Positions 39,630 through 46,261 of a DNA stretch of 46,261 nt are shown here, in pieces. The stretch spans positions 1 to 46,261 of the forward strand of contig CAZAVY010000011.1 in the NCBI GenBank assembly GCA_964488685.1. Reading direction: 5' to 3'. The stretch comes from GCA-001735895 sp964488685 (GTDB taxonomy: Bacteria; Pseudomonadota; Gammaproteobacteria; GCA-001735895). Made by a program: the position numbers and the translations under genes. Below the pieces are notes generated by a model. It did not search any database and was not told the origin of the DNA. It saw only the letters and a list, made by a program, of their open reading frames with translations. The first letter of the stretch is position 1. Every line of letters starts with the position of its first letter.

Positions 39630-40151
39630 ATGGAACTGCATGTTCGCCAGGCTATGGATACCTTCTTTCGGGAGTCGGAGCAAAAGGCATATTTAATGGC
39701 GATAACACTGACTCACGATCATCAGGACGCCCTCGAACTGGTACAGGAAAGCATGCTCAAGCTGGTGCAAAAATATTGCGATCGCAGCCCGGACGAGTGG
39801 GGTCCGTTGTTTTATCGAATCTTGCAAAACGCGATCAGGGACTGGTTCAGAAAACAAAAGTTTCGACAACTATTATATGGGTTACTGCCCTGGCAGGCCG
39901 ATGAAGCTGGCGAAAAGCATGAACCTTCGGCTGAAAACCAGGCGCTGCTTGATGACGAACTGGCAAGGATAGGAATCGCATTGCGTCAATTGCCGTTACG
40001 CCAGCAACAGACTTTTATTTTGCGCGCCTGGCAGGAATTCAGTACTCGCGAAACCGCTTTCGCGCTTTCAATTTCGGAAAATAGTGTGAAAACGCATTAT
40101 GCGCGTGCGACGCATCAACTTCGACGCTTGCTGGGTGATGAGGATGGATAA
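39630..40151 (+). CDS. RNA polymerase sigma-70 factor, ECF-like
   Basis: 173 aa. Region 2 includes AYLMAITLTHDHQDALELVQ then ESMLKLVQKYCDRS and FYRILQNAIRDWFRKQK (promoter -10 recognition and melting). Region 4 includes LPLRQQQTFILRAWQEFSTR, ETAFALSISENSVKTHYARA, the -35-binding helix-turn-helix. No region 3 or 1, as in ECF factors. Four bases after the outer-membrane gene. Its stop overlaps the start of a likely membrane-bound regulator, as in many sigma/anti-sigma pairs. The start at 39630 is not preceded by a strong ribosome site; M8 (39651) is an alternative. Confidence 0.9.
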   Translation: MELHVRQAMDTFFRESEQKAYLMAITLTHDHQDALELVQESMLKLVQKYCDRSPDEWGPLFYRILQNAIRDWFRKQKFRQLLYGLLPWQADEAGEKHEPSAENQALLDDELARIGIALRQLPLRQQQTFILRAWQEFSTRETAFALSISENSVKTHYARATHQLRRLLGDEDG

Positions 40152-40473
40152 AGACAGACAATTCCAACAGGATCTAAAACAAACGCTCGAACGCCGAACC
40201 CTGGATGTGAAAACCCGGCGTGATTTGAAGGCGGCACGAATTGCGGTACTGGATTACAAACCTGGTCAGTCGATTCCGACATGGATGCCAGCCGCGGCTT
40301 TATCCTGCCTGCTACTGGTCATCGTTGGCGCTTTTCTTTATCGGGGTATCGAGGGTGTTGAACTGCTGCAAATCAACGCCGAAGAACTTGCGATAATTAC
40401 CAATGAAGACGAACTCGAACTGCTCGAAGAACTGGAGTTTTACGTCTGGTTCGACCAGGAGGAAAATGCCTGA
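40144..40473 (+). CDS. Putative membrane-bound anti-sigma partner (DUF3619-like)
   Basis: About 109 aa. A basic N-terminal helix (DVKTRRDLKAARIAVLDYK), one membrane segment (about 44-65, AALSCLLLVIVGAFLYRG), and a very acidic C-terminal tail with ELELLEELEFYVWF. The start overlaps the sigma gene stop by 8 bases. The layout is like DUF3619 small proteins that neighbour DUF3106 and sigma genes. An anti-sigma role is inference from topology and coupling; no zinc-binding anti-sigma motif is visible. Confidence 0.75.
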   Translation: MDKDRQFQQDLKQTLERRTLDVKTRRDLKAARIAVLDYKPGQSIPTWMPAAALSCLLLVIVGAFLYRGIEGVELLQINAEELAIITNEDELELLEELEFYVWFDQEENA

Positions 40474-40871
40474 CAATACTGCCGGACGGCGCCTGGCTTG
40501 AGTTTACATGAGCGGGCATGGAAACCTTCAAACGCGGCCATCGGTTTGCATGGCAAATGACGACCTGTCAGGACAACCGGAAAGGCACTGGTTAATTTTC
40601 GGGTAGGGTGAACGTGTCGATTACGATAATTAAACTCACCGGAAATACCGGTGATTGTCGAGTACTGTACTTTCTGTTCCTGGTCGCCAGTGCCGGGAGG
40701 GTTATTTTGAATGTCGGCCTGATTTTCATCTGCTCGCCCTGGCCCGAATTCCGAAAAGACCGATTGATTTTGATCAGGAATCCGATCAACTAACTGATAA
40801 CTATAAAATGCCATTACAATTGCCGCCAGGCCTATTGACGAAACTTTCAAAAGTTTTCGATAACGCGCCAT
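40440..40871 (-). CDS. Possible small membrane-anchored protein
   Basis: A minus-strand ORF of about 143 aa from the ATG at 40871. The N-terminal basic stretch MARYRKLLKVSSIGLAAIVM forms a signal anchor, then polar sequence. Codon use looks coding for the first roughly 70 residues and less so afterwards. It runs convergently into the end of the putative anti-sigma gene by about 30 bases. No family recognised and no clear ribosome site, so it may be a decayed gene. Confidence 0.35.
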   Translation of the reverse strand: MARYRKLLKVSSIGLAAIVMAFYSYQLVDRIPDQNQSVFSEFGPGRADENQADIQNNPPGTGDQEQKVQYSTITGISGEFNYRNRHVHPTRKLTSAFPVVLTGRHLPCKPMAAFEGFHARSCKLKPGAVRQYCQAFSSWSNQT

Positions 40872-40994
40872 GGAGGCATTGTACCGCAGTTTCTTTATTG
40901 ATCGCATTTGACTCCAGCTAAGAACTCTCGTTACATTTGGCGGTCAATTTATTTCCTGAAGAACTTCAAATTGTAATATTCCGGGATTTTATCA
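40474..40994. other. Intergenic region after the sigma operon
   Basis: Apart from the doubtful minus-strand ORF (40440-40871), nothing recognisable. A few short open frames on the plus strand look accidental. The last hundred bases probably contain the promoter of the PDZ protein gene. Confidence 0.4.
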
Positions 40995-41858
40995 ATGCAA
41001 ACTCAACTGATAATTATAAGTCTGGCCCTGGCTACGGTTGTGGTTGTCAGCGTTTCCATTCAGGACGACCCTGAAACATCCGCAACCGGGACAGCGGCAC
41101 CCAGGCAAAGCACATCCATTGCTGCCATCGAACAAAAGACCGCGAATAATCCTGGAGCCCATGGATCTGCTACGGATATTACCGAGCTTCACCAGCTACT
41201 CCAAAATGAAATCAAAGCTCGAAAGAACCTGGAACAAAAGCTTGAGACAGTAGTCCGGCAAATGGCTGCATTGGATAGTGATTTGCAATCTTCACAGCGG
41301 ATGATTTCCTCTCAACAGGAAAATATTGATGGTAAATTGGATGCTCCCATCTCAAATCGAGGCTGGTTCGACGAGCAAGCTTTGATCGAGGGCGGTATGA
41401 ATAGTAGTCAAGCCAGCGAACTAAGAATTTATTTCGAGCGTCTGGAAATGGAGCGACTTTACCTGCGTGATCAGTCGGTCCGTGAAAGTTGGAGCAGGGA
41501 AAGACTGGACCAGGCAATTCAGGCACTTGGAAGCAGAGAGGATGATCTAAAGCATCGATTGGGTGAGTCCGCCTACGACGCTTATCTCTATGCCGCCGGC
41601 AGGCCTAACCGCGTTGCAGTAACCAGTGTGCTGGAGAATGCCCCGGCTGGAATGGCTGGAATTTTATCCGGAGACCACATAACTCGATACGACAATCAGC
41701 GAATTTACAATTGGTTCGATCTTCGAGAGGCTACGACCGGCGGTAATATTAGTGATACCGTGGAACTGGAAATTGAGCGGGATGGCAAAACGATGCAATT
41801 CTATCTGGTTCGAGGACCATTGGGAATTCGCATGAGCTCGGTGAGTGTTGCACCCTGA
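40995..41858 (+). CDS. PDZ-domain protein with signal anchor and coiled coil
   Basis: 287 aa. Hydrophobic N-terminus (LIIISLALATVVVVSVSIQ) as signal anchor, a heptad-rich coiled coil (about 60-115, with LLQNEIKARKNLEQKLETVV), a middle helical region with ELRIYFERLEMERLYLRD, and a C-terminal PDZ domain (about 190-275) reading RVAVTSVLENAPAGMAGILS, GDHITRYDNQRI. No protease domain. Likely a periplasmic scaffold. The PDZ domain has the usual carboxylate-binding loop and GDxI turn, so it may bind protein C-termini. Confidence 0.78.
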   Translation: MQTQLIIISLALATVVVVSVSIQDDPETSATGTAAPRQSTSIAAIEQKTANNPGAHGSATDITELHQLLQNEIKARKNLEQKLETVVRQMAALDSDLQSSQRMISSQQENIDGKLDAPISNRGWFDEQALIEGGMNSSQASELRIYFERLEMERLYLRDQSVRESWSRERLDQAIQALGSREDDLKHRLGESAYDAYLYAAGRPNRVAVTSVLENAPAGMAGILSGDHITRYDNQRIYNWFDLREATTGGNISDTVELEIERDGKTMQFYLVRGPLGIRMSSVSVAP

Positions 41859-41948
41859 TAATGAGCGCTGGCCTCCATCGTTTCTTCACCGCAATTTAAT
41901 ACGGGATCGTGGGTAACATCTTTATCGCAAGCCTTGCTCGGTCGCAGA

Positions 41949-42488
41949 TCAATGATGTCGCCGATGGCGGTGGTGATGCCCGAATTTAAAATGAAACCCG
42001 TAATACCATTGCGGTCCGGGATAATACGGCACGCGAACTTCGGTTACTGCCTTCCACAGGTACGAGCCTCCCACCTTAACGATCGGAAAGGTATAGTCGT
42101 ACGCGCCAATTGGCCGTTTAATATTTCCGTCGATTACACCTACCACGGTTAAAGGGCGATCAACCTGGTACACCAAAGGATCGACAAATCCGGTGAAGCT
42201 GGCGATAAATCGCCCGTCACTGTTACCATCCGTCCCTGGTTTACCATTGTGCCGAAGCTTGTGACGCACTATTTCCACCCAGGTTTGGTCCGCCCTGTTC
42301 TCTACCTTGCTGATGACACCACCCCAGCGCACCGCTGAGCCAACAAAACGGTCCAGGTCCAATAGCACTCGCGTGAGCGTTGGGTTTTCCGCCGGGACCT
42401 TGCTGATAGCATCCGGTGGCTTACTCGCGCATCCGCCAGACAGCGAAATCACGAAAACAAGCGAGTAAATTAAACCAAAATCACGCAT
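41949..42488 (-). CDS. slp: Slp-family outer-membrane lipoprotein
   Basis: 179 aa. Lipoprotein signal with SLSGGCASKPP, cysteine at about residue 20. The Slp domain has LDRFVGSAVRWGGVISKVEN, then TWVEIVRHKL, GRFIASFTGFVDPLVYQVDR, PLTVVGVIDG and YTFPIVKVGGSYLW. The C-terminus is rich in histidine (HFKFGHHHRHRRHH), which may bind metal. Start at the ATG of 42488; a GTG codon lies just upstream. E. coli Slp is induced on carbon starvation; the role here is unknown. Confidence 0.88.
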   Translation of the reverse strand: MRDFGLIYSLVFVISLSGGCASKPPDAISKVPAENPTLTRVLLDLDRFVGSAVRWGGVISKVENRADQTWVEIVRHKLRHNGKPGTDGNSDGRFIASFTGFVDPLVYQVDRPLTVVGVIDGNIKRPIGAYDYTFPIVKVGGSYLWKAVTEVRVPYYPGPQWYYGFHFKFGHHHRHRRHH

Positions 42489-42595
42489 CACATTTCAGAT
42501 CAAAACACTATAATCGGGAATTAAGGTGACAGTTAACTTATCTATCATAATAATGTCAACTGTCTCTAAAGCCACTTATTTGACAAATAATTATG

Positions 42596-42621
42596 GTCAT
42601 ACCCGCGCGCGCGCGTATGAC
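42596..42621. repeat. GTCATAC...GTATGAC palindrome with alternating CG core
   Basis: Perfect GTCATAC/GTATGAC arms (with one extra C) around a CGCGCGCGCGCG run that could adopt Z-form DNA. Lies in the 270-base gap between the Slp gene and the thioesterase. Confidence 0.8.
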
Positions 42622-42756
42622 TACTATAAAGCAGGTGCCAGTGGAGACAATGAATTATTTAAATCCTTTAATCCATCATCGTCCAGAAAGACTTTGACTG
42701 TCTGCTACGGTCTTTCTATGATGATCGAATCTGTTACTCACGAACGGTAATCAAAT

Positions 42757-43137
42757 ATGTCCAAACAACCCAGAGGCGAGCTCACCACACGTATAGTCGC
42801 GATGCCGGCCGATCAGAATCCGGCGGGCGATATCTTTGGTGGATGGGTGTTATCGCAAATGGATATCGCGGCAGGTATTTCTGCTAGTGAACGTGCGCAA
42901 TGTCGTACCGTCACCGTGGCGCTGGACGGGATGCATTTCATTCGCCCGGTCAAAATCGGGGACATACTCTGCGTTTACACCGAGATTCAGGGGGTTGGCA
43001 ATACCTCGATCGAGATTCATGTCGAGGCCTGGGTGCATCGCGATCGCTCACGCAACACGGTCAAGGTAACCGAGGCCATGTTCAAATTCGTCGCGCTGGG
43101 GGTTGACGGGCGTCCACGTGAAATCCCTTCCGATTGA
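42757..43137 (+). CDS. Acyl-CoA thioesterase (hotdog fold, YciA-like)
   Basis: 126 aa. Opening GELTTRIVAMPADQNPAGDI, FGGWVLSQMDIAAGI is the family signature with the catalytic-region D-x-N-x-x-GDIFGGW pattern; TVALDGMHFIRPVKIGDILC follows. Hydrolyses acyl-CoA thioesters, with chain-length preference unknown. Its stop overlaps the ATG of a MlrC-like fragment (TGATG), so the two were probably co-transcribed. Confidence 0.9.
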   Translation: MSKQPRGELTTRIVAMPADQNPAGDIFGGWVLSQMDIAAGISASERAQCRTVTVALDGMHFIRPVKIGDILCVYTEIQGVGNTSIEIHVEAWVHRDRSRNTVKVTEAMFKFVALGVDGRPREIPSD

Positions 43138-43405
43138 TGGCTTACAATATTCTGACGGCCGAAGTTGCCCACGAGACCAATACCTTCAGCCGCTTCGAGA
43201 CAGACCAACAGGCGTTTCGAAACCGTTACTTTCCAATCGGGGCCGAGGCCATCGCAGAGCGGGGTGATCAGAATACCGAGCTTGCCGGATTTCTGGATAC
43301 CGGCCGCTGGCGTACCGGGTGCATGTAGGTACGTTGACTCCGGGTGACCGCGTCTTCGCCGACCCTGGTGCGCGAAAAGATATAGTCATATCGAATAGCG
43401 ATTGA
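43137..43405 (+). pseudogene. Truncated MlrC-like (M81 metallopeptidase) gene
   Basis: The first 63 codons read YNILTAEVAHETNTFSRFET, then QQAFRNRYFPIGAEA and ERGDQNTELAGFLDTG, the N-terminus of MlrC-type metallopeptidases including the HETNTFS motif. The frame stops at 43328. A second frame from 43319 reads VHVGTLTPGDRVFADPG before stopping at 43405; this resembles the tail of an RraA-like protein (loose match). It is a composite of broken genes. Coupled to the thioesterase by TGATG. Confidence 0.65.
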
Positions 43406-43508
43406 TCGCGCCTTGAATTCGTTCAAAGCTGGAATCGTCTAACGGCATTGACAGATCGACCCTTGAAACCCGGGCGCCAAATTCCGCATGGATAGGGTCA
43501 ATTTTCAT
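43386..43508 (-). pseudogene. N-terminal fragment of a TauD/TfdA-family dioxygenase
   Basis: 40 codons on the minus strand: MKIDPIHAEFGARVSRVDLS then MPLDDSSFERIQGAINRYS, the standard N-terminus of 2-oxoglutarate taurine/2,4-D dioxygenases. The frame ends right where the family motif RYSVLVFRDQ should continue. Located directly downstream of the OppF-like gene, possibly once the last gene of that operon. Confidence 0.7.
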
Positions 43509-43561
43509 ATTGCACCGCGGACAACGGGTGACCGTCCGTTTTGGAAGCGCGTTTTGTCGAT

Positions 43562-44551
43562 TCAGGCAATCTCTTCAGAGAAGTGGCAGGCAACATGGTG
43601 GCCGCTGCTCAGTTCGCGCCACTCGGGGACTTCGCTGCGACAACGCTCCTGGGCATGGGGGCAACGGGTATTAAAACGGCAACCCGGCGGGGGGTTGATC
43701 GGACTTGGAATTTCACCTTTCAGTTTCTGTGCGTTGCCGCGAACATCCGGGTCCAGCGATGGAATCGCCGACAGCAAAGCCTTGGTGTAGGGGTGGGAGG
43801 TTTCGGAAAATAACTTGCGCGTTGGCGCCGCCTCGACAATTTGGCCGAGGTACATGACCGCGACGAAATCACAGGTGTGCGCAATCACGCTCAGGTCATG
43901 GCTGATAAACAGGAAAGTAATGCCGCGCTCTCGCTGAATCGAATTCAGCAGGTTCAGCACGTCGGCCTGAATCGATACGTCCAGCGCGGCAACGCTCTCG
44001 TCGGCCACTATGAACTTGGGATCCGATACCAGTGCGCGCGCTATCGAAATACGCTGGCGCTGACCCCCGGAAAACGCATGCGGGAAACGTCGCAAGTGTT
44101 CGAGATTAAGGCGGCACTTGGCTGCAATTTCACGGACCTTAGCATCGGTTTCTTCACGCGACGAAGTCAGCCCCATGACTTCCAGCGGTTCAGCGATGAT
44201 GTCGCGCACCGTCATCCGTGGGCTGAGTGCCGCGTAGGGATCTTGAAATATCAATTGTGAACGCTTGCGGTAATCCTTGAGCTCCTTCCCCTGTAGCGTC
44301 CCGAGGTCGTAGCTAACCTCGTCATCCGTGAAAATGACCTCGCCGTGGCTGATCGGTGCCGCCTTGAGCATGGCCCGACCCAGCGTGGTTTTACCCGACC
44401 CCGACTCACCCACCAGCCCGAAGAAACTGCCTTTTTCGATCTCGATATTGATCCCCTCGCAAGCGCGCACCACGGGGCGCTCGCCAAATAGCGTTCCGCG
44501 CAACGGGAAGTGAACTGACAGATTGCGCGCCTCGATTAACACATCGCTCAT
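43562..44551 (-). CDS. Peptide-type ABC importer, second ATPase (OppF/DppF-like)
   Basis: 329 aa. Walker A GESGSGKTTLGRA, Q-loop LIFQDPYAALSPRMTVRDI, signature FSGGQRQRISIARAL, Walker B FIVADESVAALDVSIQADVL, H-loop FISHDLSVI. The Walker B segment reads DESVAALD where DEPVSALD is usual, a small difference. The C-terminal oligopeptide tail has RCPHAQERC and HHVACHFSEE. Overlaps the stop of the preceding ATPase by 4 bases. Energises uptake of peptides, opines or similar solutes; substrate set by the binding protein, which is outside the window. Confidence 0.92.
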   Translation of the reverse strand: MSDVLIEARNLSVHFPLRGTLFGERPVVRACEGINIEIEKGSFFGLVGESGSGKTTLGRAMLKAAPISHGEVIFTDDEVSYDLGTLQGKELKDYRKRSQLIFQDPYAALSPRMTVRDIIAEPLEVMGLTSSREETDAKVREIAAKCRLNLEHLRRFPHAFSGGQRQRISIARALVSDPKFIVADESVAALDVSIQADVLNLLNSIQRERGITFLFISHDLSVIAHTCDFVAVMYLGQIVEAAPTRKLFSETSHPYTKALLSAIPSLDPDVRGNAQKLKGEIPSPINPPPGCRFNTRCPHAQERCRSEVPEWRELSSGHHVACHFSEEIA

Positions 44552-45555
44552 GCCTGATCTCCAATGCTCGCCAGGTGACAGGCTACCTGGTGATTAGCGC
44601 TATCCGTCGTATGCACCGGTATCTGGCTCCGGCATTTTTCAGCGATGGCTTCCGATTCCTGGCAGCGAGTGTGAAATACACAACCCGATGGGCGGTCCAG
44701 CGGCGACGGAATATCGCCCGGCACCGGGGTCAGCGGCGCTTCGAGGTCATCCAGCTTTGGCAGTGAATTCAACAAGCCGCGCGTATAGGGATGCGCCGGT
44801 GTATTGATGACCTGGCGCACGGTGCCGGTTTCGACCAGGTTGCCGAGATACATTACCGCGACCCGGTCCGCGGTTTGCGCGATGACCCCGAGGTCGTGGG
44901 TAATAAACAGGATCGACATATGATATTCATCGACCAGGTCTTTCATCAACTCGATGACCTGCGCCTGAATGGTGACGTCGAGCGCGGTCGTGGGTTCATC
45001 GGCGATCAGCAGCCTGGGCTTGGTCGAAAGCGCCATCGCGATCATGGCGCGTTGACGCATACCACCGGAAAACTCGAATGCATACTGGGCGAAACGCTGC
45101 GCCGGTTCCGGAATTCCAACCCGGGTCAGCATTTCGATCGAAATTTCCCTGGCCCGGGCCGCGGTTATATCCGAATGGATCAGCAATTGCTCGACCATTT
45201 GCTCTCCGACACTGATCGCCGGGGCAAAACTCGCCATCGGTTCCTGGAAGATCATCGAGATCGCGCCACCACGAATGACCTTCTGGTCTTTTGGACGTTT
45301 TAACGAAAGTACATCGATTTCCTCTTCATCGACGCGCAGCGTAATGCGACTATTGTCATCGTAAACCGAATTCTCGGCGTTGAGCATCATCAGTGCCTTT
45401 GCGGTCACCGATTTACCGGAACCGCTCTCACCCACCAGCCCGAGCACTTCGCCCGGCGCGATATCGAAAGACACATTGTTGACAGCGGTTACCAGACCCT
45501 CATCGGTTTTGAACCGAAGCGTCAGATCCTTAACCGAAATCAGCGGACTCGTCAT
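44548..45555 (-). CDS. Peptide-type ABC importer, first ATPase (OppD/DppD-like)
   Basis: 335 aa. Walker A GESGSGKSVTAKALM, Q-loop MIFQEPMASFAPAISVGEQM, signature FSGGMRQRAMIAMALSTKPR, Walker B LLIADEPTTALDVTIQAQVI, H-loop LFITHDLGVIAQTADRVAVM. The C-terminal tail RCQESEAIAEKC and HQVACHLASIG carries the conserved cysteines of oligopeptide ATPases. Starts by overlapping the stop of the permease gene (4 bases). Confidence 0.93.
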   Translation of the reverse strand: MTSPLISVKDLTLRFKTDEGLVTAVNNVSFDIAPGEVLGLVGESGSGKSVTAKALMMLNAENSVYDDNSRITLRVDEEEIDVLSLKRPKDQKVIRGGAISMIFQEPMASFAPAISVGEQMVEQLLIHSDITAARAREISIEMLTRVGIPEPAQRFAQYAFEFSGGMRQRAMIAMALSTKPRLLIADEPTTALDVTIQAQVIELMKDLVDEYHMSILFITHDLGVIAQTADRVAVMYLGNLVETGTVRQVINTPAHPYTRGLLNSLPKLDDLEAPLTPVPGDIPSPLDRPSGCVFHTRCQESEAIAEKCRSQIPVHTTDSANHQVACHLASIGDQA

Positions 45556-46261
45556 TTTTTGGTATCTGCGTAAGGGTCGGCAGCATCACGCAGTCCGTCG
45601 CCGACGAACACGAAGGCGAGCACCAGCGTGATGAAAAATAAAACCGGGATGAAATTCCATTGATAATTGAGCAGCACATCGGCCTTGGTCACGTTTTGCA
45701 ACATGACGCCGAGCGAATTAACCGGTTCTTTTAAGCCCAGACCGATAAAGCTGAGCGCGGTTTCCGAGAGCACCATGTAGGGGAATGAAATGATCAGATC
45801 GACGATGATATAGCTGGTAAAACTCGGCAACAGATGGCGTCCGATAATATGGCTCGGAGAGGCCCCGCACAATTGTGCCGCGAGCACATATTCCTGGTTA
45901 CGCTCGGTCAGCAGGTGCGTTCGAACCCGCCGTGCCAGCGTCGGCCAACCAATGAAACCGAGGATTATCGAAATGATTAAAAATCGCCCCTCCGAACTTA
46001 TGGTAGCCGGAATGAACGCCGCAATCGCCATGAATAGCGGGATTGCGGGGATGGTTCGGACCGCATCGGTGATCATCTGCAACACGGAATCGATCCAACC
46101 ACCATAGTATCCGGAAATCCCACCGATGATTAACGCCAGTACGAAGGCGATGAGAACACCGATCGTGCCTACCGCCAACGAAGTGTTGATCGAATGGAAG
46201 GTCCTCGAGAAAATATCCTTGCCAGTGCCGTCGGTGCCAAACAGGTGGATCTTGCCCTTAT
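45552..46261 (-). CDS. Peptide-type ABC importer permease (OppC/DppC-like), 5' end beyond window
   Basis: Partial gene: about 236 codons, with the start upstream of the window. The open part begins KGKIHLFGTDGTGKDIFSRT, which is the family's HLLGTDxLGRDxxSR entry, then several membrane helices (FVLALIIGGISGYYGGWIDS, FLIISIILGFIGWPTLARRV) and the EAA-type loop LAAQLCGASPSHIIGRHLLP that docks to the ATPases. The C-terminus reads VGDGLRDAADPYADTKK. It overlaps the OppD-like gene. The first permease and binding protein should lie just beyond base 46261. Confidence 0.9.
   Translation of the reverse strand, partial: KGKIHLFGTDGTGKDIFSRTFHSINTSLAVGTIGVLIAFVLALIIGGISGYYGGWIDSVLQMITDAVRTIPAIPLFMAIAAFIPATISSEGRFLIISIILGFIGWPTLARRVRTHLLTERNQEYVLAAQLCGASPSHIIGRHLLPSFTSYIIVDLIISFPYMVLSETALSFIGLGLKEPVNSLGVMLQNVTKADVLLNYQWNFIPVLFFITLVLAFVFVGDGLRDAADPYADTKK

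Noticed and set aside
42526..42750. 74-codon plus-strand frame
   Set aside because: Spans the CG palindrome, no family, no ribosome site.

Overview
The window reads as chromosomal DNA of a marine-type gammaproteobacterium (inference). The grounds are moderate GC, gammaproteobacterial families (GreB, DUF1285, Slp lipoprotein, a sigma/DUF3106 operon), many short GTCAT-type palindromic repeats between genes, and catabolism of methylated amines and glycerol. No rRNA, tRNA or CRISPR array was seen.

Layout. (1) 82-11032 is a methylated-glycine block: a heterotetrameric sarcosine oxidase operon soxBDAG (minus), a divergent MetY-type sulfhydrylase (plus), then etfA, etfB and a dimethylglycine/sarcosine dehydrogenase (minus). 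Together they could carry dimethylglycine to sarcosine to glycine, passing electrons to ETF and one-carbon units to folate. (2) 11040-13850 is a graveyard: a VCBS-repeat fragment, an HsdS fragment, IS66 and IS91 transposase fragments and several inverted repeats, with only a CopD-like membrane protein and a small VOC protein intact. (3) 13849-20718 is a complete locus for a tungsten-type aldehyde oxidoreductase: four-cluster ferredoxin, catalytic AOR, FAD subunit, MoaD-like protein, a 109-aa unknown and MoeB/ThiF on the minus strand, with divergent moeA and a second moaD on the plus strand. This is the most interesting system here. (4) 20.9-29.0 kb holds mixed genes: a small outer-membrane-like protein, DUF1285, a large metallo-beta-lactamase plus cyclic-nucleotide-binding fusion, an ankyrin protein, a small cytochrome c, a [2Fe-2S] ferredoxin/reductase pair and greB, with remnants between them. 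(5) 29.0-32.3 kb, all minus: a 2OG-Fe(II) oxygenase, a CMD-family protein, an internally deleted deacylase pseudogene, an SDR lacking its catalytic Tyr/Lys and a flavodoxin-fold reductase. (6) 32.3-35.5 kb: glycerol-3-phosphate dehydrogenase and glycerol kinase. (7) 36.2-42.5 kb is an envelope region: a DUF4382 lipoprotein, a tightly coupled operon (small secreted protein, DUF3106, outer-membrane protein, ECF-like sigma factor, putative membrane anti-sigma), a PDZ protein and an Slp lipoprotein. (8) 42.7-46.3 kb: a hotdog thioesterase, an MlrC fragment, a TauD fragment and an Opp/Dpp-type peptide importer (two ATPases and a permease running off the window end).

A recurring theme is gene decay. 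At least ten recognisable fragments of accessory families lie in the gaps, often only the N- or C-terminal end of the parent and often next to palindromic repeats. They suggest repeated insertion and deletion in this part of the genome. All family calls come from reading the protein sequences; no database search was run.
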